From assembly GCA_030432695.1 (NCBI GenBank), contig JAUILN010000013.1:124001-188000 (forward strand): a stretch of DNA of 64,000 nucleotides. The letters are read 5' to 3'. This stretch comes from a bacterium. Lineage in GTDB: Bacteria > Planctomycetota > UBA1135 > UBA2386. The translations under genes and the position numbers were made by a program. This document shows, piece by piece, positions 46,735-55,820 of the stretch (the first letter of the stretch is position 1; the number at the start of each line of letters is the position of its first letter). Below the pieces are notes generated by a model, which saw only the letters and a list, made by a program, of their open reading frames with translations, did no database searches and had not been told where the DNA came from.

Positions 46735-47462
46735 CGGGAGTCTCCCATGCCGCCGATGCCGGCGGTGTCGCCGCCCGAGTCCGTGCCGCCGCCGCGTTGC
46801 TCGGCGACCACCGCGGCACGTTCGGGGGTCAGGCCCTCCAGGGCCATCGTCGAGATCTTGGCTTTCAACACGAAGGTCCCGCGCTCGGACAGGTCCTCCT
46901 CGCTCGGGCGCACCTGCGGGAACCAGACCAGGACCGCTACATCCTCGAACTCGTCCTCGGCCGGAATGCGCTGCTCGAGTTCCTCGGCGCGCTGCTGGTC
47001 CTGGTAGTCGAGGAGGCTCATGCCGCTGGACCGGGCGCGGCGCAGACTCTCTCGCTCGCGCTGCCAGGCCAACCGCTCCGAAGCGCTCGACGAGCCGTCG
47101 GGCGAGGCCATGCTCGACTGGTCGGCCAGCCGGCTCTCCATGTCGCTGATCGCGGCCTCTCCGACGAAGATCTCGTACTCGAACGCATCGTAGTCTTCGA
47201 TCGTGTAGATCTGGCCAGGCTCGGGCGGTAGCTCGCGGGCGCCGGCCTGCAGTTCCGACAGGTAGGTCGCGGCGATCTCGCGAGCGATCCGCCAGTTGCG
47301 GGCCTCGGCCGCGCCGATCAGCGCATTGGTGCGGAGCGTCAGGAACGTGATGGCCACCCCGCTGAGGATCAACATCGCGACCAACACCTCGATCAGCGTG
47401 AAGCCGCCCTCTCGATCGGTGGAGGCGCAGCAGGACTCGGTGCGGTGGGGTTCGAGCAGCAT
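46731..47462 (-). CDS. gspI: GspI-like minor pseudopilin
   Basis: 243 residues from the ATG at 47462, which is preceded by aggagatcaa, a strong Shine-Dalgarno at ideal distance; the alternative ATG at 47483 overlaps the gspH stop but has a poorer site. Prepilin signature EGGFTLIEVLVAMLILSG with cleavage after the second Gly. Then a helix (AEARNWRIAREIAATYLSEL) typical of GspI/PilV-type pseudopilins. A charged helical insert (ASERLAWQRERESLRRARSS) makes it longer than the usual ~125. Its stop overlaps the gspJ start. Confidence 0.72.
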   Translation of the reverse strand: MLLEPHRTESCCASTDREGGFTLIEVLVAMLILSGVAITFLTLRTNALIGAAEARNWRIAREIAATYLSELQAGARELPPEPGQIYTIEDYDAFEYEIFVGEAAISDMESRLADQSSMASPDGSSSASERLAWQRERESLRRARSSGMSLLDYQDQQRAEELEQRIPAEDEFEDVAVLVWFPQVRPSEEDLSERGTFVLKAKISTMALEGLTPERAAVVAEQRGGGTDSGGDTAGIGGMGDSR

Positions 47463-47479
47463 TTGATCTCCTGAGGAGT

Positions 47480-48067
47480 TCATCGGAAACTGAACTCCTC
47501 GACCTGCTCCAGGAAATGCTTGTTGCCCTCCTGGTCGCGCACGATCCGGCCGCCGCGTTCGAAGCCGCGGAATTGGATCGACCAGACCATCTCCTCGAGG
47601 CTCTCGCTCTTCGGTCGGATGAAGAACACCTGGTCGGCGGTGTAGCCGTTGTGGTCGATCTCGACCACGAACCGCCCAGCGAGGACCTCCTGCTCCCCTG
47701 CGCTCACGTAGGCGAACAGGTCGGTGCTGTTGTCGAGGTAGTCCCAGCCGAGGTCGAGTTCCTCCGGGTCCTCGTCTTCGATCGTGAGCTTCATCTCCGG
47801 CGGCAGGATCAACCGGAAGCGCTCCAGATCGAGGTCGAACTCGACCTTCATCGTGCGCAGGCGCAGGGTCGCCTCGATGCGTGCTTGTTCCATGATCGAG
47901 ACGATCTTGGAAGCGTCGGCGTCGAGGCGTGAGCCGGGCACCATCGCCCCGTAGTTGACCATCACCAGCCGCGCGATGAGCGCGAGGATCGTCACCACCA
48001 CCAGCAGTTCGAGGAGGGTGAAGCCCTGCTCGCCGCCGGCGGATCGGCTTGTCGGGGCGGAAGGCAT
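47480..48067 (-). CDS. gspH: GspH-like minor pseudopilin
   Basis: 195 residues. Prepilin signature EQGFTLLELLVVVTILALIA. The following region (MEQARIEATLRLRTMKVEFD) matches GspH/FimT-type pseudopilins, which carry a short helix then beta strands. The start ATG (48067) overlaps the gspG stop by one base (TGATG). The C-terminus ends FLEQVEEFSFR. Belongs to the tip complex of the pseudopilus by family knowledge. Confidence 0.75.
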   Translation of the reverse strand: MPSAPTSRSAGGEQGFTLLELLVVVTILALIARLVMVNYGAMVPGSRLDADASKIVSIMEQARIEATLRLRTMKVEFDLDLERFRLILPPEMKLTIEDEDPEELDLGWDYLDNSTDLFAYVSAGEQEVLAGRFVVEIDHNGYTADQVFFIRPKSESLEEMVWSIQFRGFERGGRIVRDQEGNKHFLEQVEEFSFR

Positions 48068-48480
48068 CAGTCGTCTTTACGCTTGGGATGGACGATGTCG
48101 TCCTCGGTGTCCTCGTATCCATCCGGGCCGGCGCACACGATCTCGAACTTCAGGCGGCCGTCCTTCTCCCGGATCTGGTACTCGTTCTCCCACGGATCGA
48201 CCGGATCCACCTCGAGGTAGGCATGGCCGGTCGAGTCCGGGGTGGTCAGATCCTCCATCGAGGGGATCTTGCTGTTCATCACCGCATAGGTCCGTGCCGC
48301 GTTGTAGATCGCGGAGCAGTCGCTGGCAGCCTTCTCGAGGCGGGCGGTCTCGGCGGAGCCGATCACGTTCGGGATCACCAGGGTCGCCAACAGGCCGATG
48401 ATGACCACCACGACCATGATCTCGACCAGGGTGAAGCCGCTCTCCGGGCGGCACGTGCGGGCTGGGGTCCGGGTCTGCAT
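48067..48480 (-). CDS. gspG: GspG major pseudopilin
   Basis: 137 residues, the expected size of the major pseudopilin. Prepilin signature ESGFTLVEIMVVVVIIGLLA, with the conserved Glu at +5 after cleavage. The C-terminus has the family calcium-loop layout: LEVDPVDPWENEYQIREKDG and AGPDGYEDTEDDIVHP. It has its own upstream space of 101 bases with a TACACT hexamer at 48507-48512, so it may be transcribed more strongly than the rest, as suits a major subunit. Confidence 0.88.
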   Translation of the reverse strand: MQTRTPARTCRPESGFTLVEIMVVVVIIGLLATLVIPNVIGSAETARLEKAASDCSAIYNAARTYAVMNSKIPSMEDLTTPDSTGHAYLEVDPVDPWENEYQIREKDGRLKFEIVCAGPDGYEDTEDDIVHPKRKDD

Positions 48481-48506
48481 CTTGAGTTCCAACGTTTTGG
48501 CCGGGC

Positions 48507-48512
48507 AGTGTA
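48507..48512 (-). promoter_or_regulatory. Candidate internal -10 element before gspG
   Basis: TACACT on the minus strand in gccggaTACACTgcccgg, 27 bases before the gspG ATG, in the largest internal gap of the operon. No good -35 is visible. Confidence 0.3.
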
Positions 48513-48581
48513 TCCGGCGTCTGGCGAGCCGAACAGGTCGGGCGGTAGGACGGCGGTCCGGCGCAGGTTCTTCCGCCTGGA

Positions 48582-48998
48582 TCACTGCTCGCGGGACGGG
48601 AAGACGAGGTCGTCCGCGGTGCCGAATCGGCGGTCGGGACCGGCGCTGAGGGCTCGGGCGGGGGAGTCGGGGGTCGCGGCGGGAAGGCGATACTCCGACT
48701 CCCAAGGATCCAGCGGCTCCATCTCGAGGAAGGCGTTGCCCGACTCGTCGGGCGTGCGGAGGTCGTCGAGGGTCGGCCAGGTGCCACGGTCCGTCTGGGC
48801 CCGGAGAGCCGACCCGTAGATGGCCTGCAGATCGCTCAGCGCCTTCTCGCGCCTCGCACCGTAGGAGTTCGAGCCGACGGTTGGCCACATTCCGTACGAG
48901 ACAAGCCACCCGAGCGCGGCGAGGATCAGCGTCGCGGCGAACCGCGCGACCCAGCGGCCGAACCGGTCACCGACCCGATCGCTTGCCGTGTGCGTCAT
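48582..48998 (-). CDS. GspG-like protein without prepilin signature (second of two)
   Basis: 138 residues. One hydrophobic helix (about 21-42, FAATLILAALGWLVSYGMW) preceded by a hydrophilic 20-residue tail, with no G-F-T-L-x-E cleavage site. The rest copies the GspG layout: a helix (LSDLQAIYGSALRAQTDRG), TPDESGNAFLEMEPLDPWES and the loop SAGPDRRFGTADDLVFP. So it is a GspG paralogue that prepilin peptidase should not process. Its start overlaps the stop of the neighbouring paralogue (ATGA). Function unknown; perhaps a membrane-anchored assembly factor. Confidence 0.7.
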   Translation of the reverse strand: MTHTASDRVGDRFGRWVARFAATLILAALGWLVSYGMWPTVGSNSYGARREKALSDLQAIYGSALRAQTDRGTWPTLDDLRTPDESGNAFLEMEPLDPWESEYRLPAATPDSPARALSAGPDRRFGTADDLVFPSREQ

Positions 48999-49414
48999 CG
49001 GGTCTCCTCCGCATCGTCGGGGTACCAGAGGTCATCCTCGGTGCCGAACTCGCCGTCAGGGCCGGCGGAGACCGCCTCGGCTTGCGAGCGGGAGCGACCA
49101 GCGGGGACGAGATCGTACTCCTCACCCCAGGGATCGATCAGGCTGGCGTCGATGTAGACGTGCCCGGTTTCGTCGGGAGTGGTCAGATCGCCCACCGTGG
49201 GGACGACTCCGTGGTGCTGTCGGTACAGCAGCGCCGCTTCGTGGATCGCGCGAACTTCCCTCCGCGCCTTCTCGAGCCGGGCTCTCGACGGGCCCTTCGA
49301 AACGACGTTCGTCGTCATCGCGACCCAGCCGAACCCCAGGACGAGCACCAGGATCAGCCATTGGGTCCAGTCCTCGAAAGCGGCGTTCCCGCGTCGCTTC
49401 GTCTGCTCGACCAT
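48995..49414 (-). CDS. GspG-like protein without prepilin signature (first of two)
   Basis: 139 residues, same architecture as its downstream neighbour: soluble tail with basic residues (MVEQTKRRGN), one helix (about 18-38, WLILVLVLGFGWVAMTTNVV), then the GspG-like helix (RREVRAIHEAALLYRQHHG), TTPDETGHVYIDASLIDPWG and SAGPDGEFGTEDDLWYP. No prepilin cleavage motif. The two copies are diverged from each other and from the true GspG, so the duplication is not recent. It starts 66 bases downstream of gspF. Confidence 0.7.
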   Translation of the reverse strand: MVEQTKRRGNAAFEDWTQWLILVLVLGFGWVAMTTNVVSKGPSRARLEKARREVRAIHEAALLYRQHHGVVPTVGDLTTPDETGHVYIDASLIDPWGEEYDLVPAGRSRSQAEAVSAGPDGEFGTEDDLWYPDDAEETR

Positions 49415-49480
49415 GCCGTTCAGGACGCAGCGGGGGAGCCGGCTATTCCGACGAGGGCGGGAGGGTGCTCGCGCCGGGCC

Positions 49481-50704
49481 TCAGTTGACCTTCTGCAACT
49501 GCAGCAGCGGCATCACGATCGATACCACGATGCCGGCGACGATCACCGCGAGGAACACGATGACGAGCGGCTCGATCAGCGAGGTCAGCTTGGAGGTCGC
49601 GATCTCGACCTCCTCGTCGTAGGTCTCCGACACGCGCTCGAGCATCTCCTCGAGGTTGCCGGCCTGCTCGCCGACGCCGACCATGTAGCAGACCATCGGC
49701 GGGAAGACGCCGGAGCGCTTCATCGGCGACGAGATGTCGGTGCCCTCGAGCACCTGGTCGTGGACGACCTGCAGGGCGTTGCTCAGCACCACGTTGCCGA
49801 CCACGCGCTTGGTGATCTCGATCGCCTGCAGCGCGGGCACGCCGGAGCGCAGCAGGGTCGCCAGCGTGGTCGAGAACCGCGCCACCGACTGCTTGCGCAT
49901 CAGGTCGCCGAATACCGGCAGCTTCAGCAGCAGGCCATCCCAGAGCAGTCGGCCGGCCTTGGAGTTCACGAACAACTGGAAGCCGACCACCGCGATCAGC
50001 GCCAGGCAGAGCAACGCGAACCAGTAGCTCTGCAGGAAGCGGCTGGTGTCGATGAGGATCTGCGTCGACAGCGGCAGCGCCTCGTTCTTGGCCTCCAGGA
50101 GCTTGGTGATCTCCGGGACGATGGTGGTCATCAGGATGATCACCACCAGGAAGCCGATGGTCATCATCACGATGGGATAGACCATCGCGGCGCCGACCTT
50201 GTTGCGCATGCGCGCCTGCATCTGCAGGAAGTTCGACAGGCGCATCATCACCTGGTCGAGCGCGCCCGACGACTCGCCGGCGCGGACCATGTTGGCGTAC
50301 AGCTCGGTGAAGTAGCCCGGGTGCTGCAGGCAGGCGTCGGCCAGCGGGATACCCTGGGTCACCTTCTCGCGGATGTCGCGGTAGACCGCCTCGATCTTCC
50401 GATCGGGGGCCTGCTCGATGACCATCCGCAGGGCCTCGGCCAGCGGGATGCCGGCGCGCAGCAGCGACGCCATCTGGCGGGTGACTGCCGCGACCTGCTC
50501 GCTGCGCTGCTTGTTCGGCGCGTCGACACCGGTGATGCCGCGGATCTGCAGCTTGCGGTCGCGCTTCTTCTTCTCCTTGAGGTCGGTGACGAAGAGGCGC
50601 TGGGTGCGCAGTTTGATTCGGGCCTCGCGCGCGGAGTCGGCGTCGACGATGCCGCGCTTCGACTTGTTCTCACCGTCGACGGCCTTGTACTCGAAGATCG
50701 GCAT
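49481..50704 (-). CDS. gspF: Type II secretion inner-membrane platform protein GspF
   Basis: 407 residues. Polytopic platform protein that couples the GspE ATPase to pseudopilus assembly. Two homologous T2SSF domains (about 75-195 with TRQMASLLRAGIPLAEALRM, and 280-400 with ARFSTTLATLLRSGVPALQA), each followed by hydrophobic helices; the C-terminus ends in IVMPLLQLQKVN as in the family. Starts MPIFEYKAVDG, the canonical beginning. 61 bases downstream of gspE. Confidence 0.93.
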   Translation of the reverse strand: MPIFEYKAVDGENKSKRGIVDADSAREARIKLRTQRLFVTDLKEKKKRDRKLQIRGITGVDAPNKQRSEQVAAVTRQMASLLRAGIPLAEALRMVIEQAPDRKIEAVYRDIREKVTQGIPLADACLQHPGYFTELYANMVRAGESSGALDQVMMRLSNFLQMQARMRNKVGAAMVYPIVMMTIGFLVVIILMTTIVPEITKLLEAKNEALPLSTQILIDTSRFLQSYWFALLCLALIAVVGFQLFVNSKAGRLLWDGLLLKLPVFGDLMRKQSVARFSTTLATLLRSGVPALQAIEITKRVVGNVVLSNALQVVHDQVLEGTDISSPMKRSGVFPPMVCYMVGVGEQAGNLEEMLERVSETYDEEVEIATSKLTSLIEPLVIVFLAVIVAGIVVSIVMPLLQLQKVN

Positions 50705-50765
50705 GGGGCGGGGGGCGGTGGGGGTCGGTCTCGGTTGGCGGGCGGAGGGGGAGTGAGCGCTTCGC

Positions 50766-52484
50766 TCACATCACGTCGAGCTGCGTCACGCGGAGGACTT
50801 CCTCGGGGGTGGTCTGCCCGGCGAGCAGCTTTTCGAGGCCGTCCATGCGCAGAGTACGCAAGCCACGCTCCAGCGCACCGCGCTTGATGTCGCTGGCGGT
50901 CGCCTTGTCGACGATCTGCGCCTGGATCGTCGGATCGATCGGCAAGACCTCGTAGATCGCGGTCCGGCCGGAGAAGCCGGAGTGGAAGCACTCGTCACAG
51001 CCCTTGCCCATCGCCACGCCGTTGGGGAACTGCTCGGGTTGGAGCCGCAGCTCCTCGATCTGGAACAACAGCTTCTCGCCGAGTTCACCCGGGGCCGCGT
51101 ACTCCCGGCAGTGCGGGCAGATGGTCCGGATCAGGCGTTGAGCGATCACCAGCAGCAGCGACGACGACACCAGGTAGGGCTCGATGCCGATGTCGAGCAT
51201 GCGGGTCACCGTCGACGCCGAATCGTTGGTGTGCACCGTCGAGAACACCAGGTGACCGGTCAGTGCCGCGCGGATCGCGATGTCGGCGGTCTCGGCGTCG
51301 CGCACCTCACCGACCATCATCACGTCGGGGTCCTGCCGCAGGAACGAACGGAGGCCGGCCGCGAAGGTCAGGCCCTTCTTGGCGTTCACGCCGACCTGCG
51401 AGATGCCGTCGAGGGCGTACTCGACCGGGTCCTCGATGGTCAGGATGTTGAGCTGCGGCGAGTTGATCTCGCTGAGGCCGGCGTAGAGCGTCGTGGTCTT
51501 GCCCGAGCCGGTCGGTCCGGTGACGAAGATGATGCCGTGGCTGTAACTGAGGTAGCGGCGGATGATCTTGTAGTTGTCCTCGGTGAGCCCGATCTGGTCG
51601 AGTTCGTAGACCTTGGTGGTCTTGTCGAGGATCCGGAACACGATGCGCTCGCCGTTCTGCACCGGCACGGTGGAGATGCGCACGTCGACGTCGCCGTCGC
51701 CGATGCGGATCGACGCGCGGCCGTCCTGTGGCAGGCGGCGCTCGGCGATGTCCATCTTCCCCATGACCTTCACGCGCGAGACGATCGCCTCCTGCGCCTT
51801 CTTGGGGATCGACTCGGTGTCGTAGAGCACGCCGTCGATGCGCATGCGCACCTGCAGGCGGTCGGCGTAGGGCTGCAGATGGATGTCCGAGGCGCGCAGC
51901 TTCAGGGCCTGGAACAGCAGCATGTTGACCAGCTTGATGATCGGCGCCTTGTTGGCGACGTCGAGCAGGTCTTCCGACTCCTCGATGCTGGAGGCCAGGC
52001 CGACGATGTCCTGGTCTTCCAGGTCGGTCAGCGCCTCGTCCACACCACTCGCCTTGTGGCGGTAGGCGCGGTTGATGAGGTTGGCAATCTCGGAGCGCGG
52101 CACCAGCACCGCCTCGACCTCCAGGCCCATCATGGTGGCCAGATCGTCCATCGGCTGTACGTCGAGTGGGCGGGACGTCGCGACCTTCGCGGTGCGGCCG
52201 TCGGAGCCGATCGCGATCAGCCCGTGGGTGCGCGCGAACTGCACCGGCACGTTCTGGACGAAGTCGCCGGGCACCGCGACGCCCTCCAGCGAATTCCGGG
52301 TCTCCAGACCCAGGAAGTCGCCGAAGAAGTTCAGACAGCGCTCCTCGCTGAGGAGGTTCTTCGACACCAGCACCTGATCCAGGGTCTGGCCGGTCTCGCG
52401 CTCGATCTTCAGAGCGTCACGGATCTGCTCGTCGCCGAGGCCGGCGGTCTTCAGCAGTCGCTCGCGGATGCGGTCTTCGAACAT
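50766..52484 (-). CDS. gspE: Type II secretion/pilus assembly ATPase GspE
   Basis: 572-residue hexameric ATPase. N-terminal GspE_N domains with RLLKTAGLGDEQI, then the catalytic domain with Walker A GPTGSGKTTT (about 322), the Asp box/Walker B region VMMVGEVRDAETADIA, and HTNDSA. A zinc-binding pair TICPHC (about 455) and GCDEC (about 494) is the typical C4 loop of GspE. The stop and the next ATG of the operon are well spaced. Only 3 bases separate its start from the gspD stop. Confidence 0.93.
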   Translation of the reverse strand: MFEDRIRERLLKTAGLGDEQIRDALKIERETGQTLDQVLVSKNLLSEERCLNFFGDFLGLETRNSLEGVAVPGDFVQNVPVQFARTHGLIAIGSDGRTAKVATSRPLDVQPMDDLATMMGLEVEAVLVPRSEIANLINRAYRHKASGVDEALTDLEDQDIVGLASSIEESEDLLDVANKAPIIKLVNMLLFQALKLRASDIHLQPYADRLQVRMRIDGVLYDTESIPKKAQEAIVSRVKVMGKMDIAERRLPQDGRASIRIGDGDVDVRISTVPVQNGERIVFRILDKTTKVYELDQIGLTEDNYKIIRRYLSYSHGIIFVTGPTGSGKTTTLYAGLSEINSPQLNILTIEDPVEYALDGISQVGVNAKKGLTFAAGLRSFLRQDPDVMMVGEVRDAETADIAIRAALTGHLVFSTVHTNDSASTVTRMLDIGIEPYLVSSSLLLVIAQRLIRTICPHCREYAAPGELGEKLLFQIEELRLQPEQFPNGVAMGKGCDECFHSGFSGRTAIYEVLPIDPTIQAQIVDKATASDIKRGALERGLRTLRMDGLEKLLAGQTTPEEVLRVTQLDVM

Positions 52485-52487
52485 GGC

Positions 52488-54932
52488 TCAGCGACCCTCG
52501 CCGTTGTTCGAACCGCTCTCGTCGGAGCCGTCTCGGGTGGGATCGTCCATACCCTGGCCAGGGGGCGTCGGCTCGCGGCGGCTGTCGCTTCCGGCCGGGT
52601 CGCCGGGCAGCTGCGGGTCGCCGAGCGCCGGGCCGGTCAGGGTCGAGCCGTCGAGGTCCTTCGGCGGCGACGACGGGGTGCGGTAGGTGCCGAGCTCGAA
52701 GCCGCCGATGCGGTCGAGGTCGTCGACGGTGGCGTTGGTGTCCTCCAGCGTCGCCCGGTTGTTGCCGACCCACTTCGAGTCGACGATCTTCAGTCGGCGG
52801 TGACCGATGTACTCCGCGGCCTCGAGCTTCTTGCGCTGGCTCACCTCCTGCAGGTCGGAGAAGTCCTCCTCGTCCAGGATGGTGGGGGTCACGAAGAAGT
52901 AGAGGTTGGTCTTGCGATTCTCGGTCTGTCGGTTGCGGAACAGCCAGCCGATCAGCGGGATGTCCTTGAGCAACGGGATACCCGACTCCGACTCGGACTG
53001 AGCGTCCTCGATGATGCCACCGAGCACCATGGTCGAGCCGCTGGGCAGGGTCACCTGGGTGTCGATCCGGCGGCCGATCGTGATACCGCCAGTGGTCGGA
53101 TCGACCTGGCCGACGAATCGCGAGACGTCCAGCTCGATGTTGAGCCGCAGGTAGTCGTTGGTGGAGATCGACGGCGAGATGTTCAGGGTGATACCCGCCG
53201 TCCGGGGCTCACCGACACCGCTCTGGGTGGTCGCCGTGCCCTGCTGCTGGGTGATCGTCGGCCGGTTCTCCTGGCTCTCGACCGTCGCGTTCTCGTTGTT
53301 GTTCACCACCAGGCTCGGTAGCGACAGGATGTTCGAGCGGTCGTCGTTCTGCAGCGCATTGATCAGCACCGGGATCGCGAAGTCCTCGTTGCCGATGATG
53401 CCACCCGTGAAGCCCTGCAGCGGGTTCTCGAAGTCCGGGAGGCGGGTATCCGGCAGGCCGTCGCCGTCGGTGTCCTCGAAGCTGGTCAGGCCGAAGCTCG
53501 AGAAACCGAAGCCGCGGGTGAAGTCGCCGTCGGCGAGGTCGAGGATGCCGAGTTCCACACCGATGCGGTCGAGGTCGCTGGTCGACAGCTCGACCAGCGC
53601 AGCTTCGATCAACACCTGCGGTTGGCGCACGTCGAGCTGCTCGATCATGGTCTCGAGCTGGCGGAACTTCGACTGGGTCGCCGAGACCAGCAGCGCGTTG
53701 CTCTCGGGGAACGCCCGGACCACGGTCTGCCGCGGCTGCCGCGACGCCACCGCGCCCGCCTGACCCTGCTGGGCCCGCTGGTTGGCCTGCTGGTCCTCCT
53801 GGAGGAACTGGCGGATGACCTCCTGCAGGTCCTCTGCCAGCACGTTGCGCAGCTGGATCACCTGGATCTCGCCCGACGCGGCCTCGATCGGGGTGTCGAG
53901 GCGCGCGATCAGATCGAGCGCCTCACCGATCCGCTCGGGCGTGCCCGAGACGATCAGCGCGTTCAGCGACGGCTGCGCGTAGACCTGCACCTCCTGGGTC
54001 TGGCCGGCCGCGATCTGGCCGCCGGCGACGCCCTGGCCGCCCTGCGCCACGTTGCGGTTGCGGTCCTCGAGGATGCGGGTGAGCAGCGGCTCGAGCTCCT
54101 CGGCGGTGGCGTGCTCCAGGCGGACGATCCGCGTCTCCTGGGTCGGCACGTCGGGCTTCACGTCGGCCAGCCGCAGCAACTGGTAGGCGGCGTAGACCTG
54201 CGGGCCGAAGCCCTGCAGCAGCATCGAGCGGTTGTCGCCGAGGCTGCCCGGGATCAGGCCGCCGGCCGCCGACGCCGACTGCGAGAAGAACGGCCGCAGC
54301 GCGGTCGAGGCGTTCTGCGCGTTGACGTGCTTGAGGTTGACCGTGGTCAGCACCTGCACGCCGGTCTGGGTGGCGTACTGCTCGAGCTGCTCGACCGGCA
54401 CGTAGCGGGCGCTCGAAGCGATCTCGGTGCGCTTCGGTCCCTGCATCGACACCACCTCGACGATCTCGGTGTCGCCGCCGCCGCGGATCACGCAGGCGAA
54501 GCCCTGGATGTAGAGCATCGTCTGGAAGAACGAGAAGAAGTTCTCCCGCTGCAGCTGCACCGTGCCGACGAAGTTGACCTTCGCCTGCGCCGCGACGAAG
54601 TCGCTGTCGGTGAAGGTGATCACCCGGCCGGTGATCCGCTCGGTCAGCTTGATGAACTCCTTGATCTCGATGCCGAGGTTCTCGTTGCAGGACAGGCTGA
54701 TCGACGAGCCGTCCTCCGAGACCGTCAGCTGGACGCCTGGACCGGTCTCCTCGTCCTGGGCGTGGAGCGTCGGGGCCGCGCTCAGCCACGCCCACAAGAG
54801 GGCTGTCCCCAGCAGTGCCTTGCGCCCGAAGGTGCTGCGGGCGGTCGCGGCGGAGTCGGACGGGCGGGGCAGGCTCGTGCTGCTCGTGCGAGGGCTGGGC
54901 ATCGGGTGCATCGCGTGCTTTCGGCGTCCCAT
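52488..54932 (-). CDS. gspD: Type II secretion outer-membrane secretin GspD
   Basis: 814 residues. A long N-region, then the signal hydrophobic part (KALLGTALLWAWLSAAPTLHAQ; residues about 38-59). The N0 domain and three N1-type repeats follow (LKHVNAQNASTALRPFF; VRLEHATAEELEPLLTRIL; IQLRNVLAEDLQEVIRQFL), then the secretin channel with SNILSLPSLVVNNNENATV and the signature VTLPSGSTMVLGGIIED and GIPLLKDIPLIGWLF. After about residue 715 a Pro/Ser/Gly-rich tail of ~95 residues may interact with a pilotin or the cell wall. Start codons at 54932, 54911 and 54902 are all possible. First gene of the operon. Confidence 0.9.
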   Translation of the reverse strand: MGRRKHAMHPMPSPRTSSTSLPRPSDSAATARSTFGRKALLGTALLWAWLSAAPTLHAQDEETGPGVQLTVSEDGSSISLSCNENLGIEIKEFIKLTERITGRVITFTDSDFVAAQAKVNFVGTVQLQRENFFSFFQTMLYIQGFACVIRGGGDTEIVEVVSMQGPKRTEIASSARYVPVEQLEQYATQTGVQVLTTVNLKHVNAQNASTALRPFFSQSASAAGGLIPGSLGDNRSMLLQGFGPQVYAAYQLLRLADVKPDVPTQETRIVRLEHATAEELEPLLTRILEDRNRNVAQGGQGVAGGQIAAGQTQEVQVYAQPSLNALIVSGTPERIGEALDLIARLDTPIEAASGEIQVIQLRNVLAEDLQEVIRQFLQEDQQANQRAQQGQAGAVASRQPRQTVVRAFPESNALLVSATQSKFRQLETMIEQLDVRQPQVLIEAALVELSTSDLDRIGVELGILDLADGDFTRGFGFSSFGLTSFEDTDGDGLPDTRLPDFENPLQGFTGGIIGNEDFAIPVLINALQNDDRSNILSLPSLVVNNNENATVESQENRPTITQQQGTATTQSGVGEPRTAGITLNISPSISTNDYLRLNIELDVSRFVGQVDPTTGGITIGRRIDTQVTLPSGSTMVLGGIIEDAQSESESGIPLLKDIPLIGWLFRNRQTENRKTNLYFFVTPTILDEEDFSDLQEVSQRKKLEAAEYIGHRRLKIVDSKWVGNNRATLEDTNATVDDLDRIGGFELGTYRTPSSPPKDLDGSTLTGPALGDPQLPGDPAGSDSRREPTPPGQGMDDPTRDGSDESGSNNGEGR

Positions 54933-55349
54933 GGGGTCGGTTCGCGGTCGTCGGCTTCGCGGTCGCGTCAGGGTCGCAGCCCGCGTTCGGGAGCGGGCCG
55001 TCGAGCGACGACGACCGGCTCCCCGAGGCTCCGTCCTTGGCCGGACCGGTTCGGTTCGGCGGCTCCGACGGAGTGCCGCGAGTTTTTATTTCCGCTGCTC
55101 CCAAGGGGAAAGTGCGCTTTCAGGCCTTTCCGTTGGCAGCTCCTCGGGGATCGGCTATCCCATGGCTCGTCGCCGCCCGCGAGCCACCTGACCAGGCTGT
55201 GATCCGGTCGTGTCGCCGCGAGTCGCCGTCGGTCCGATCCCGGGGATCCCTCGCGTCGAGGGGGACGATCTCGTCGCGGCGACCTCCATCCTCTGGTCCT
55301 CTTCTGTGGGGGTCCTCCTCCGTCTGGGCCGTCCCACCGCAAGCTGTCG
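54933..55349. other. 417-base divergent region between gspD and the PTS IIA gene
   Basis: No credible coding frame. It contains a clear AT-rich island at about 55081-55121 (agtttttatttccgctg ... ggggaaagtgcgctttc) in otherwise ~70 % GC DNA, the most AT-rich stretch seen here. On the minus strand it reads aaataaaaact, compatible with a -10 region for gspD. Good place for the promoter of the whole secretion operon. Confidence 0.5.
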
Positions 55350-55814
55350 ATGAAGCTGTCGCAACTGCTGTCCGAACCGCTGGTCCTGATGCCCGTCGAC
55401 GCCTCCGACAAATGGCAGGCGATCCGTCGGATGGCGCAGGCTGCGGTCGATGCGGGTGCGATGCCGGCGAAGATGTTCGACGACGTTCACGACGCGCTGG
55501 TGGCCCGTGAGCGCAGCATGACCACCGGCATCGAGCACGGCGTGGCGATCCCGCACGCCGCGGTGCCGGGCCTCGGCGACATCGTGACGGTGCTGGGCAT
55601 CGCGCCCGAAGGCATCCCGTTCGACGCGCTCGATGGCAAGCCGGCGCGGATCCTGGTCTGCCTGGTGATCCCGAGGGAGAAGAAGCTGCTGCACATCAAG
55701 ACCCTGGCGGAGATCGCGCGGCTGTTGAACCGCGCCGAGGTCCGCGACGAGCTGCTGGCGGCCGCGACCCCGGCCGACCTGCTGCGGGTGGTCCGCGAGC
55801 GCGAGTCGGCCTGA
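55350..55814 (+). CDS. PTS EIIA type-2 (PtsN/fructose-like) domain protein
   Basis: 154 residues, a single cytoplasmic EIIA domain. The phosphorylatable His is H69 in GVAIPHAAVPGL, preceded by TGIEHG as in the family. The N-terminus MKLSQLLSEPLVLMPV matches PtsN-type starts. No EI, HPr or sugar permease is nearby, so it is an orphan and more likely regulatory (PtsN-like) than sugar-transporting. The next gene starts 6 bases after its stop, so the two are likely cotranscribed. Confidence 0.85.
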   Translation: MKLSQLLSEPLVLMPVDASDKWQAIRRMAQAAVDAGAMPAKMFDDVHDALVARERSMTTGIEHGVAIPHAAVPGLGDIVTVLGIAPEGIPFDALDGKPARILVCLVIPREKKLLHIKTLAEIARLLNRAEVRDELLAAATPADLLRVVRERESA

Positions 55815-55820
55815 GCGGCG

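Noticed and set aside
50982..53321. A 779-codon open frame on the plus strand
   Set aside because: Antisense to gspE and gspD, both of which carry full family motifs.
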